From: CAWGJF01 sp963822905
Lineage (GTDB): Bacteria; Bacteroidota; Ignavibacteria; Ignavibacteriales; Ignavibacteriaceae
Assembly (NCBI GenBank): GCA_963822905.1
Contig: CAWGJF010000001.1
Span: forward strand, 1,736,001-1,800,000
Direction of reading: 5' to 3'
Length of the DNA: 64,000 nt
This document shows positions 26,582 to 35,484 of this stretch, piece after piece. The notes beneath the pieces were generated by a model, which saw only the letters and a list, made by a program, of their open reading frames with translations, searched no databases and was not told where the DNA came from. Every line of letters begins with the position of its first letter. The stretch's first letter is position 1. Made by a program: the position numbers and the translations under genes.

Positions 26582-26612
26582 CCAATTAAATTGTTGGAAA
26601 AAATACCGAATT

Positions 26613-27908
26613 ATGGATTTTGTATACATAAACGAACTAAAAAATTTTGTTGGAAAAGAAGTCTCACTCAAAGGCTGGGTATTTAACAAAAGATCAAGCG
26701 GTAAAGTTAAATTTTTAATTTTAAGAGACGGAACCGGCTACCTTCAATGTGTATATTTTAAGGGAAGCGTTTCTGAAGATGTTTTTAATCTGGCTGATAA
26801 ACTTGGTCAGGAATCATCGATTGAAGTTAAAGGAAAAGTAAAAGAAGAACCTCGTGCGCCTGGTGGATTTGAACTTGATGGTATCGATTTAAAAGTAATT
26901 GGTGAAGCGGTTGATTATCCAATTACACCAAAAGAACACGGCATTGAATTTTTACTTGATCATAGACACCTGTGGTTAAGATCAAAAAGACAGGTTTCTA
27001 TTTTAAGAATCAGGCACAGAATCATAAAAGCTATAAGAGATTTTTTTGATGAACGTGGATTTTTATTAATGGATCCACCGATTCTCACTCCCAATGCTGT
27101 TGAAGGAACTTCCACACTTTTTGAAACTCCATATTTTGATTTAGGTAGTGCATACCTTACTCAATCTGGTCAGTTGTATGCTGAAGCAGGTGCAATGGCA
27201 CATGGAAAAGTTTATACGTTTGGTCCAACTTTTAGGGCAGAGAAATCAAAAACGAGAAGACATTTAACAGAATTCTGGATGTGCGAACCGGAAGTTGCTT
27301 TTGCTGATTTGAATGATGATATGGATTTAGCAGAATCACTTGTTGAATACATTGTCAAAATGGTTTTAAAAGATCGAAGAGAAGATCTTGAAATTCTTGA
27401 AAGAGATATTTCAAAACTTGAAAGCGTTGTTAAACCTTTTCCGCGAGTTAGTTATGATGAAGCCGTTGAAACACTGAAAAAGAACGGAGTTAATTTTGAG
27501 TGGGGTGGTGATTTAGGCGCAGCTGATGAGACAATTATTTCAAGCAAATATGATCGCCCGGTGATGGTACATCGTTATCCATCTGAAGTAAAAGCATTTT
27601 ACATGAAACGTGATCCCGATAACCCAAAAGTGGCTTTAGCGGTTGATATGCTTGCTCCCGAAGGTTACGGAGAGATTGTTGGTGGCAGCCAGAGGGAAGA
27701 TGATTTGGACGAGTTATTAAAAAGAATAAAGGAACACAATCTTCCACAGGAAGTTTTTGAATGGTATCTTGATTTAAGAAGATATGGAACTGTTCCTCAT
27801 GCTGGTTTTGGAATCGGTCTTGAAAGAACTGTTACCTGGATTTGTGGAATTGATCATTTGCGTGAAGCAATTCCATTCCCAAGAATGATTTATAGAAATA
27901 CACCATAA
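26613..27908 (+). CDS. asnS: Asparaginyl-tRNA synthetase
   Basis: A class IIb aminoacyl-tRNA synthetase of 431 aa that charges tRNA-Asn. The N-terminal OB-fold anticodon-binding domain (about 1-105; LKGWVFNKRSSGKVKFLILRD) is followed by the catalytic domain with motif 2 (TFGPTFRAEKSKTRRHLTEF) and motif 3 (GFGIGLERTVTWICGI). VEGTSTLFETPYFD and LTQSGQLYAEAG are AsnRS/AspRS signatures; the short OB-domain and the overall size favour AsnRS of the compact archaeal-like type over bacterial AspRS, which is about 590 aa. It lies nine bases before nuoJ and may share a transcript. Confidence 0.9.
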   Translation: MDFVYINELKNFVGKEVSLKGWVFNKRSSGKVKFLILRDGTGYLQCVYFKGSVSEDVFNLADKLGQESSIEVKGKVKEEPRAPGGFELDGIDLKVIGEAVDYPITPKEHGIEFLLDHRHLWLRSKRQVSILRIRHRIIKAIRDFFDERGFLLMDPPILTPNAVEGTSTLFETPYFDLGSAYLTQSGQLYAEAGAMAHGKVYTFGPTFRAEKSKTRRHLTEFWMCEPEVAFADLNDDMDLAESLVEYIVKMVLKDRREDLEILERDISKLESVVKPFPRVSYDEAVETLKKNGVNFEWGGDLGAADETIISSKYDRPVMVHRYPSEVKAFYMKRDPDNPKVALAVDMLAPEGYGEIVGGSQREDDLDELLKRIKEHNLPQEVFEWYLDLRRYGTVPHAGFGIGLERTVTWICGIDHLREAIPFPRMIYRNTP

Positions 27909-27917
27909 ATTAATTAA

Positions 27918-28433
27918 ATGAGTCTCGAAGTAATTTTATTCATAATCTTTGCAAGCATTTCTGTTGTTACTTCAGTCTTGATGATAACCAGAAGAAATCC
28001 GGTAATCTCGGCACTGTTCCTCGTCGTTAATTTTGCTTCTCTCGCCGGATTGTATCTTTTACTTAATGCACAATTCATTGCAGTTGCCCAAGTGATTGTT
28101 TATGCTGGCGCAATTATGGTTTTCTTTCTATTTGTGATAATGTTAATCAGACCTGAAAATGAACAAAAACTTTTATCATTTAAACCGGTTCTGAAAATTT
28201 TTGCTATTGCAATCGCTGTTCTGGTTTTTGTTCAATTAGGATTTATGATTTTCATTTCTAAACCATCATCTGAACTTACAGTTGAAGTAGTTAATAGCGT
28301 TAATGCGGGAACGATAGAAAGTATTGGAAGATTATTGTACACGAAATATGTTTTACCCTTCGAAGTTGCAGGATATCTTTTACTCGCCGCAACAATCGGA
28401 GCTTTGGTTTTAGCTAAAAAGAAATTTGATTGA
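27918..28433 (+). CDS. nuoJ: NADH-quinone oxidoreductase subunit J
   Basis: A 171-aa membrane subunit of respiratory complex I with five hydrophobic segments. QFIAVAQVIVYAGAIMVFFLFVIMLI is the conserved NuoJ core with the pi-bulge TM3. It is the first complex I gene here; nuoA to nuoI are not in the upstream 28 kb, so the peripheral arm genes lie elsewhere. The stop precedes the nuoK ATG by one base. Confidence 0.94.
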   Translation: MSLEVILFIIFASISVVTSVLMITRRNPVISALFLVVNFASLAGLYLLLNAQFIAVAQVIVYAGAIMVFFLFVIMLIRPENEQKLLSFKPVLKIFAIAIAVLVFVQLGFMIFISKPSSELTVEVVNSVNAGTIESIGRLLYTKYVLPFEVAGYLLLAATIGALVLAKKKFD

Positions 28434-28434
28434 A

Positions 28435-28740
28435 ATGCAAATACCCATAGAATATTTTTTGGTTTTAAGTGCTTTTATGTTTGCAGTCGGAGTAACAGGT
28501 GTGCTCATAAGACGAAATGCAATAATTGTTTTTATGTGTGTCGAATTAATGTTGAACTCAGCAAACCTTACACTTGTTACATTTTCATCTTACTTAGGTG
28601 ATACTGTTGGACAGTTATTTGTATTTTTTGTTATGGCAGTTGCAGCGGCCGAAGCTGCAGTAGGGTTGGCAATTATCATTGCTATATTCAGAAATAAATT
28701 AACTGTCAATATCGACGAAATTAATATTCTGAAATGGTAG
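28435..28740 (+). CDS. nuoK: NADH-quinone oxidoreductase subunit K
   Basis: A small membrane subunit of complex I. Choosing the ATG at 28435 (101 aa, MQIPIEYFLVLS) gives the standard NuoK length; the TTG at 28426 inside nuoJ would add three residues. The conserved glutamates are in VELMLNSANL and in AVAAAEAAVGLAI, which are the proton-path residues of NuoK. Confidence 0.94.
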   Translation: MQIPIEYFLVLSAFMFAVGVTGVLIRRNAIIVFMCVELMLNSANLTLVTFSSYLGDTVGQLFVFFVMAVAAAEAAVGLAIIIAIFRNKLTVNIDEINILKW

Positions 28741-28762
28741 AATAGAACTCCATAAATAATTT

Positions 28763-30703
28763 ATGATAAATTTAATTTACCTGACTGTTCTTCTCCCTTT
28801 AGCTGGATTCATTATTAATGGACTCTTCGGTTCGAAAATAAAAAATGAAAAAGTTATTGGAACTATTGGAAGTGGAGTTATCGGGCTTTCTTTTCTGATT
28901 GCACTTTTTGCTTTTTTCGAAATGCTTTCACTACCAGCTGAAGAAAGAATGAATATTATCCCATTGTTTGGCTGGCTTACCGTTGGTGGATTGAATGTTG
29001 GAATTTCATACCAACTCGATCAGCTTTCTGTAATTATGGCGATGATTGTAACAGGAGTTGGTTTTGTAATTCACGTTTACTCTATCGGTTACATGCATGG
29101 TGATAAATCTTTCTGGAGATTTTTTGCATACCTGAACCTCTTCATTTTCGCAATGATGAATCTTATTCTTGCTGATAATTTTGTGTTAATGTTTTTGGGA
29201 TGGGAAGGTGTTGGTCTTTGTTCTTATTTATTAATTGGATTCTGGTATGATAAAAATTTTGAAAAAAGCACAACTTCTGCTGCTGGATTAAAAGCATTTG
29301 TTGTGAACAGGATTGGTGATTTCGGATTTTTACTTGGAATGTTTTTAATTTATTCCACATTCGGGACATTAGTTTTTTCTGATGTATTTTCAAGAGCTGC
29401 TTCATTAAATATTCCTACTCACATTTTCGGTTTAATTGCACTCTTTTTATTTATTGGTGCAACAGGAAAGTCTGCACAAATTCCTTTGTTTGTCTGGCTG
29501 CCGGATGCAATGGCTGGCCCGACTCCTGTTTCTGCATTGATCCACGCTGCAACTATGGTTACAGCCGGTGTTTATATGCTTGCAAGATGTTCAATTATTT
29601 ATGCTTCCGCACCAGCAATAATGATGGTTGTTGCAGTCGTTGGAGTTTTAACAGCATTCTTCGCCGCGACAATCGGTTTGGTACAAAACGATATCAAAAA
29701 AGTTTTGGCTTATTCAACTATAAGTCAGCTTGGATATATGTTTCTTGCAATGGGTGCGGGAGCTTTCTCTGCAGGAATTTTTCATGTTATGACTCACGCA
29801 TTTTTTAAAGCACTTTTATTTCTTGGCGCAGGAAGTGTGATTCATTCAATGCACGAAGTTCAGGATATCAGAAAGTACGGTGGATTGAAAAAATATATGC
29901 CTGTCACTTATGGAACTTTCTTAGTCGCTGCAACTGCGATTTCAGGAATACCACCTTTATCTGGTTTCTTCAGTAAGGATGAAATCCTATGGTACTCTTA
30001 TGCAAACATCGGAGTTTTGTTCTGGATTATCGGAGTGATTACGGCAATCTTCACCGCATTTTATATGTTCAGATTATACTTTTTAACTTTTGAAGGAAAA
30101 GAAAGATTCGATCAACATAAAACTCATCCGCACGAATCTCCAAAAGTGATGACAATTCCATTAATAGTTCTTGCAGTTTTATCAGTCGTTGGTGGATTTA
30201 TCGGAATACCCGAACTATTCTCAGGCGAACATGGAAATCTTTTCCATAGTTTTCTGGAACCGGTTTTCAAACCCGCACATGATAAAATAATTCAATTTGG
30301 TTCACATACACATTTTGAAGAAATTTTATTTATGGCAATTTCAGTAGTTGGGGCGGTTGCCGGGATTTATTTCGCTTATAAATTCTATATCAAGAATACT
30401 GAAATTCCAGTTAAACTTTCTAAGCGATTTAAAGGATTATATAATCTTCTGCTGAACAAATATTTCGTTGATGAAGCATATGATACTACAGTTGTTAAGC
30501 CCATTGTTTCAGGTTCCACAAACATTTTATGGAAAATAACTGACAATAAACTAATTGATGGATTTATAAATAATCTTGCAAACTTTGTTGGATATTTTTC
30601 ATCAATAATTAGAAAGTTACAGACAGGTGTTGCACAATCGTATGCAATGATTATGATGGTTGGAATTCTTATTGCACTATTTTGGATCATCATTCATATT
30701 TAA
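28763..30703 (+). CDS. nuoL: NADH-quinone oxidoreductase subunit L
   Basis: The largest antiporter-like membrane subunit of complex I, 646 aa with about 16 membrane segments. Conserved blocks include LGWEGVGLCSYLLIGFW, FVWLPDAMAGPTPVSALIHA and TISQLGYMFLAMG, then GIPPLSGFFSKDEIL. The C-terminal part contains the lateral helix (KYFVDEAYDTTVVKPI). The order nuoJ-K-L-M is canonical with gaps of 22 and 3 bases. Confidence 0.95.
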   Translation: MINLIYLTVLLPLAGFIINGLFGSKIKNEKVIGTIGSGVIGLSFLIALFAFFEMLSLPAEERMNIIPLFGWLTVGGLNVGISYQLDQLSVIMAMIVTGVGFVIHVYSIGYMHGDKSFWRFFAYLNLFIFAMMNLILADNFVLMFLGWEGVGLCSYLLIGFWYDKNFEKSTTSAAGLKAFVVNRIGDFGFLLGMFLIYSTFGTLVFSDVFSRAASLNIPTHIFGLIALFLFIGATGKSAQIPLFVWLPDAMAGPTPVSALIHAATMVTAGVYMLARCSIIYASAPAIMMVVAVVGVLTAFFAATIGLVQNDIKKVLAYSTISQLGYMFLAMGAGAFSAGIFHVMTHAFFKALLFLGAGSVIHSMHEVQDIRKYGGLKKYMPVTYGTFLVAATAISGIPPLSGFFSKDEILWYSYANIGVLFWIIGVITAIFTAFYMFRLYFLTFEGKERFDQHKTHPHESPKVMTIPLIVLAVLSVVGGFIGIPELFSGEHGNLFHSFLEPVFKPAHDKIIQFGSHTHFEEILFMAISVVGAVAGIYFAYKFYIKNTEIPVKLSKRFKGLYNLLLNKYFVDEAYDTTVVKPIVSGSTNILWKITDNKLIDGFINNLANFVGYFSSIIRKLQTGVAQSYAMIMMVGILIALFWIIIHI

Positions 30704-30706
30704 CAA

Positions 30707-32230
30707 ATGGAACAAAGCCACTTATTAACATACTTACTCTTTACACCAATAATTGGTTCGTTAATAATTTTATTATTTAAAAAGAATAATGAAAAACTGA
30801 TCAAATATGCCGGGTTGGGAATTTCTGTTTTAGCTTTTATTATTTCTTTAATTATTTATTTTCAGTTTGAAAATTCAAATGGCGGTTTTCAGTTCATCCA
30901 TAAATTTAAATGGATTGAAAACCTAAACATCAGCTACTTTGTAGGCATTGATGGTCTATCAATGCTTTTAGTTTTATTAACAACTTTTCTAACGCCACTA
31001 ACTTTAATTTCAACCTGGTCAAGCATTAATAAAAAATTAAAAGAATTTACATTCTTCATGTTGTTGCTAGAAGCTGGAATGTTAGGTGTTTTTATTTCGC
31101 TCGATCTTTTCCTCTTTTATGTTTTCTGGGAAGCAATGCTCATCCCTATGTATTTCATCATCGGAATCTGGGGAGGGGAAAGAAGAATTTACGCTTCGAT
31201 AAAATTCTTTTTATACACGATGGCCGGCAGCTTGCTGATGCTTGTCGCAATTATCTGGCTTGCTGTTTATGCTTCAGGAATTTTAGGAAAGTTTACTACG
31301 GATTTAACAGAACTTTACAAAGTTGCTCCGGGAATTCAATCAAATTTACAAAACTGGATGTTCCTTGCATTCGCTTTAAGTTTTTCAATTAAAGTTCCGC
31401 TTTTTCCGTTGCATACATGGCTGCCTGATGCACACGTTGAAGCTCCAACCGCTGGCAGTGTTATTCTTGCTGGGGTTCTTCTGAAAATGGGAACATATGG
31501 TTTGTTAAGATTTAATCTTCCACTTTTCCCATCAGCCTCACAACATTTTGCTTCTTTCATTTCTATACTTGCAGTGATCGGAATTATTTACGGCGCACTT
31601 GTGGCAATGGTTCAGACTGATATGAAAAAGCTGGTTGCTTATTCGTCTGTTTCACATCTCGGTTTTGTTGTACTCGGAATCTTTGCAATGAATGAAGAAG
31701 CTATGCAGGGTGCAATTATTCAAATGGTAAATCACGGATTATCAACCGGAGCTTTATTTCTTTTGGTTGGAATGATCTATGAGCGTACACACACTCGTGA
31801 TATTTCTTATTATGGAGGAATTGCAAAAATAGTTCCGGTATTTGCATTTGCGTTTTTATTTACTTCACTTTCTTCGATCGGATTGCCGGGTTTAAATGGT
31901 TTTGTGGGTGAATTTTTAATTTTGCTTGGTTCATTTAAATCAGTTGTACTCAACAGTTGGTGGTATACAGTTTTTGCTGCAACCGGAGTAATATTCGCTG
32001 CAGTTTATTTATTGTGGATGTATAAGAGAGTTGTTTTTGGTCCGGTTACTAACGAAAAATTAAATCAATTAACTGATCTAAATAAAAGAGAATTATTTGT
32101 ACTTATCCCAATTTTCATTTTCATAATCTGGATCGGTGTTCAACCAAATACTTTCTTAAAAGTTTCAGAAAAAACAACCACACAAATAATTGAAAAAGTT
32201 TTTCATCCGGAGATGCCAACATTTAAATGA
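30707..32230 (+). CDS. nuoM: NADH-quinone oxidoreductase subunit M
   Basis: An antiporter-like proton channel subunit of complex I, 507 aa. Diagnostic stretches are FYVFWEAMLIPMYFIIGIWGG, PLHTWLPDAHVEAPTAGSV and SSVSHLGFVVLG, then GLPGLNGFVGEFLIL. Its stop TGA overlaps an ATG at 32227 which is the likely original start of the downstream antiporter gene. Confidence 0.95.
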   Translation: MEQSHLLTYLLFTPIIGSLIILLFKKNNEKLIKYAGLGISVLAFIISLIIYFQFENSNGGFQFIHKFKWIENLNISYFVGIDGLSMLLVLLTTFLTPLTLISTWSSINKKLKEFTFFMLLLEAGMLGVFISLDLFLFYVFWEAMLIPMYFIIGIWGGERRIYASIKFFLYTMAGSLLMLVAIIWLAVYASGILGKFTTDLTELYKVAPGIQSNLQNWMFLAFALSFSIKVPLFPLHTWLPDAHVEAPTAGSVILAGVLLKMGTYGLLRFNLPLFPSASQHFASFISILAVIGIIYGALVAMVQTDMKKLVAYSSVSHLGFVVLGIFAMNEEAMQGAIIQMVNHGLSTGALFLLVGMIYERTHTRDISYYGGIAKIVPVFAFAFLFTSLSSIGLPGLNGFVGEFLILLGSFKSVVLNSWWYTVFAATGVIFAAVYLLWMYKRVVFGPVTNEKLNQLTDLNKRELFVLIPIFIFIIWIGVQPNTFLKVSEKTTTQIIEKVFHPEMPTFK

Positions 32231-33647
32231 AACTCTTTTTAAATATAAAATACTTTTCATCCTCTGCTTCCTGATTTTTTCAAGCATAGCATTTTCAGCT
32301 AATAGTGTCTCTTCAGATTCACTTGCTGTAGCAAATGAACATACAGCTATCTCCGAACTACCTACACCAATAATGGTGATACCATTTGTAATTTTACTTG
32401 TAGCTATTGCTACCGGTCCGTTATTCTATAAACATTTCTGGGAAAAGAATTATCCGGCAATTGCAATTGTCCTGGGAATAATAACTTCAATTTATTATCT
32501 GATTTTTCTTAATGATTATCGCAGCTTGTTGCATTCACTAGCGGAATATATTTCCTTTATTGCGTTGCTTAGTTCCTTGTTTGTAGCATCAGGTGGAATA
32601 CTGATTAAAGTTGATAGAAAAGCTACTCCATTTATTAATGTATTATTTTTACTGTTTGGTGCAGTAATATCAAATATCATTGGAACTACCGGAGCTTCAA
32701 TGTTATTGATTCGTCCTTTCATAAAGATGAATCAGGAAAGAATAAGACCATATCATGTTATTTTTTTCATTTTTATTGTAAGCAATATTGGTGGAGCTTT
32801 AACACCAATCGGTGATCCTCCATTGTTTCTGGGATTTTTAAGAGGAGTTCCATTCTTCTGGGTAATTGACAATGTCTGGTTCATCTGGATTCCGATGATA
32901 TTATTAATTCTCAGTGTATTTTTTGTCTTTGACAAGTTTAATAACAAAGGAACTGAGAACCAGGTAGAAAATAGTTTCACAGGTAAAATTGAATTTAAAG
33001 GTGCAAAAAATCTAATATACTTAGCTGTGATCATCATTGCTGTTTTTATCGATCCTGCAGTTTTTCCATGGGTACCAAGTTTAAGTCCATTGCCTATTGG
33101 ATTCAGGGAAATAATAATGTTTGCGGTTGTATTTTTATCCTTTAAAACAGCGAACCAGGAAGTGCTTAAAGCTAATGAATTTGATTTTGAACCAATCAAG
33201 GAAGTTGCATATCTATTCATCGGAATATTTTTAACAATGATTCCTGCACTTCAGCTAATTGCCGAAGAAGCAAAAGTAAATCACGATTTACTAAACCAGG
33301 GAACATTTTTCTGGGCAACCGGTACACTTTCAGCATTCCTTGATAATGCACCAACATATCTTAATTTCCTGAGTGCTGCTATGGGTAAGTATGCTTTAAA
33401 TGTTGAATTGAAAACTCACGTTCAGGAATTTGTAATTCATGACGATATTTACCTGAGAGCAATTTCAGTTGGAGCCGTATTTTTTGGTGCAATGACTTAC
33501 ATCGGCAACGGACCAAACTTTATGGTAAAATCAATTTGCGAAAGAGCCGGAATTGAAATGCCTAGCTTTCTGACTTATATGGTAAAATATTCTATACCAA
33601 TTTTAATTCCATTATTCTTTATAATTTTTCTACTCTTTTTTTCATAG
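32190..33647 (+). CDS. nhaD: NhaD-type Na+/H+ antiporter within the nuo cluster
   Basis: An integral membrane antiporter of the NhaD/IT superfamily: SNIIGTTGASMLLIRP, SNIGGALTPIGDPPLFLGFL and the C-terminal LDNAPTYLNF with YIGNGPNFMVKSI are the paired signature motifs. The open frame starts with a TTG at 32190 that overlaps nuoM by 41 bases. More likely the true start is the ATG at 32227 (overlapping the nuoM stop): one missing T in the T5 run at 32236-32240 would join it to the frame and give MKLFFKYKILFILCFLIF, a clean leader. Located between nuoM and nuoN, it may exchange Na+ for the protons pumped by complex I. Confidence 0.88.
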   Translation: MKKFFIRRCQHLNETLFKYKILFILCFLIFSSIAFSANSVSSDSLAVANEHTAISELPTPIMVIPFVILLVAIATGPLFYKHFWEKNYPAIAIVLGIITSIYYLIFLNDYRSLLHSLAEYISFIALLSSLFVASGGILIKVDRKATPFINVLFLLFGAVISNIIGTTGASMLLIRPFIKMNQERIRPYHVIFFIFIVSNIGGALTPIGDPPLFLGFLRGVPFFWVIDNVWFIWIPMILLILSVFFVFDKFNNKGTENQVENSFTGKIEFKGAKNLIYLAVIIIAVFIDPAVFPWVPSLSPLPIGFREIIMFAVVFLSFKTANQEVLKANEFDFEPIKEVAYLFIGIFLTMIPALQLIAEEAKVNHDLLNQGTFFWATGTLSAFLDNAPTYLNFLSAAMGKYALNVELKTHVQEFVIHDDIYLRAISVGAVFFGAMTYIGNGPNFMVKSICERAGIEMPSFLTYMVKYSIPILIPLFFIIFLLFFS

Positions 33648-33659
33648 AGGAGATGTAAT

Positions 33660-34025
33660 ATGCCAAGTTTAACAGATGTTTTGAAAAACAAATCCAAAGG
33701 ATTGTTTTACAATAACCGATTAATACTTCCTTTCCAGGGAATTTTTCTTAAAGTGATTGTTGATGATGATATTATTATGGATTTCTCACCATCTTCAAAA
33801 CACATTTATATAAAAGAAATTGGTGAATATGTTGATATATATTTCAAAGAATTCAAACATCTGAAAGATGCAGTCACAAAGTATGAAGCAATTAAAATGG
33901 TCGTAGTTGAAAAAGGAAAAGATGTTTTTGATTTCAAAAACCACAAAAAAATTGTCATTTATTTAAAAGAAAAACACGAAGTGACAATTGAAGAAACAGA
34001 AGATGATATTTTATTTATTGAATAA
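33660..34025 (+). CDS. Unrecognised 121-aa protein between nhaD and nuoN
   Basis: A small cytoplasmic-looking protein with a strong ribosome site (AGAGGAG) upstream. It has no signal or membrane segment and is rich in beta-type and charged residues (LKVIVDDDIIMDFSPSSK, HKKIVIYLKEKHEVTIEET). It ends two bases before nuoN. I recognise no family. Position in the complex I/antiporter cluster hints at an accessory or assembly role, which is inference only. Confidence 0.78.
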   Translation: MPSLTDVLKNKSKGLFYNNRLILPFQGIFLKVIVDDDIIMDFSPSSKHIYIKEIGEYVDIYFKEFKHLKDAVTKYEAIKMVVVEKGKDVFDFKNHKKIVIYLKEKHEVTIEETEDDILFIE

Positions 34026-34027
34026 AT

Positions 34028-35455
34028 ATGCTGAATAATTTCCACGAATTTATAAATATGCTGCCGATGGTCTTAATCGGGGCAGGAATAGTAATTTCAG
34101 TTCTTATTGAAATGTACTACAAGAAAAGTGAATCTGTATTGCCGTGGTTTTCTGCAGTTTTGTTTTTAGTTACTGCATTCATTTCAATTACCATGGTTGA
34201 AAACAGAAGTATAATTTTTCAGGGTATGTTGGTAACTGGAGGCGTGGTAAATATTTTTTATTTCATATTTACAGCGGGTGCATCAATTGTTTGTATTCTT
34301 TCTGCTGATTATATCAAAAAATATGGTGCAAATTACGGAGAATATTATATCCTGATCCAATCTTCTGTTTTGGGAATGATGGTTATGGCAGGTGCCGGTG
34401 ATTTGTTTATGATTTTTCTTGGACTCGAACTGATGTCAATTCCTTTTTATGTTCTCGCGGGAGTAAACAGAAAACGTTCAACTGGCAATGAAGCTTCACT
34501 GAAATATTTTTTACTTGGTGCTTTTGCCACCGGGTTTTTAGTTTATGGAATTGCACTAATCTACGGTGGTGCACATTCAACTTCTATTGAAATTATAACG
34601 ACAAATTTTTCTACTCTATCAGGAAATATTTTATTCCTTGTTGGAATTCTTTTATTCCTTATTGGTTTTTCATTTAAGATTGCTGCTTTTCCGTTTCATG
34701 TTTGGGTTCCTGATGTTTACGAGGGCTCACCATCAACAGTTGCAGGGTTATTTTCTACAGGTGGGAAAGCCGCTGCGTTCTCTGCAATAATTGCAACTCT
34801 TACAGCACTTTTTTCCGGAACTCCTAACGAAATTTTTTCTCCATATCTCGCTGTCATTTCAGTTTTCTCAATGTTGTTTGGCAGCATTGTAGCTCTCTCA
34901 CAGGAAAACATAAAAAGAATGCTTGCTTATTCTTCAATTTCTCACGCAGGGTATATTCTCATTGGATTAACTTCCGGTTCATCCAATGGAGTTGCAGGAG
35001 TAATTTTCTATTTGACAGTTTATACCTTTATGAACCTGGCAGCCTTTGGAGTTGTTGCAATTGTTGAAGGAGAAAATGAAACTAATCTTGAAATTAATTC
35101 TTATATTGGATTAGGATCTCGTAAACCTTTCCTTGCTGCATTGTTATCTATTGCATTATTTTCGTTAGCTGGTATTCCACCGCTTGCCGGTTTCTTCGCA
35201 AAATATTACATTTTTATAGCTGCAGTGAAAAGTGGATTTACATGGTTAGCAATCATTGGAGCTTTATCCAGTGTGATTAGTGTTTATTTTTATTTAAGAG
35301 TTGTTGTTGTGATGTATTTCAGAGAATCTGAGAAAATACAGGAAATTCCAATCAGTAAAACCGGAATGTTTGGTGTAATTCTATCTGTTGTGTTAATTGT
35401 TCTGCTCGGTGTTTTACCGGGCTCACTTATTGATTTAATTTCTTCGTTTCTTTAA
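34028..35455 (+). CDS. nuoN: NADH-quinone oxidoreductase subunit N
   Basis: The third antiporter-like membrane subunit of complex I, 475 aa with about 14 membrane segments. Diagnostic blocks are FLGLELMSIPFYVLAG, FKIAAFPFHVWVPDVYEGSPS and AYSSISHAGYILIGLTSG, then GIPPLAGFFAKYYIF. It is the last nuo gene of the cluster, separated from nuoM by the antiporter and a small unknown gene. Confidence 0.95.
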   Translation: MLNNFHEFINMLPMVLIGAGIVISVLIEMYYKKSESVLPWFSAVLFLVTAFISITMVENRSIIFQGMLVTGGVVNIFYFIFTAGASIVCILSADYIKKYGANYGEYYILIQSSVLGMMVMAGAGDLFMIFLGLELMSIPFYVLAGVNRKRSTGNEASLKYFLLGAFATGFLVYGIALIYGGAHSTSIEIITTNFSTLSGNILFLVGILLFLIGFSFKIAAFPFHVWVPDVYEGSPSTVAGLFSTGGKAAAFSAIIATLTALFSGTPNEIFSPYLAVISVFSMLFGSIVALSQENIKRMLAYSSISHAGYILIGLTSGSSNGVAGVIFYLTVYTFMNLAAFGVVAIVEGENETNLEINSYIGLGSRKPFLAALLSIALFSLAGIPPLAGFFAKYYIFIAAVKSGFTWLAIIGALSSVISVYFYLRVVVVMYFRESEKIQEIPISKTGMFGVILSVVLIVLLGVLPGSLIDLISSFL

Positions 35456-35484
35456 TACTTCTTTTTAAAAGAAAAAATATAAAA

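Noticed and set aside
28426..28434. Start of nuoK at the TTG inside nuoJ
   Set aside because: The ATG at 28435 gives the standard 101-aa NuoK and sits one base after the nuoJ stop.
29163..29405. Antisense reading frame of 80 codons within nuoL, and many similar ones elsewhere
   Set aside because: Shadow of a well-conserved gene on the other strand; no ribosome site or protein-like composition.
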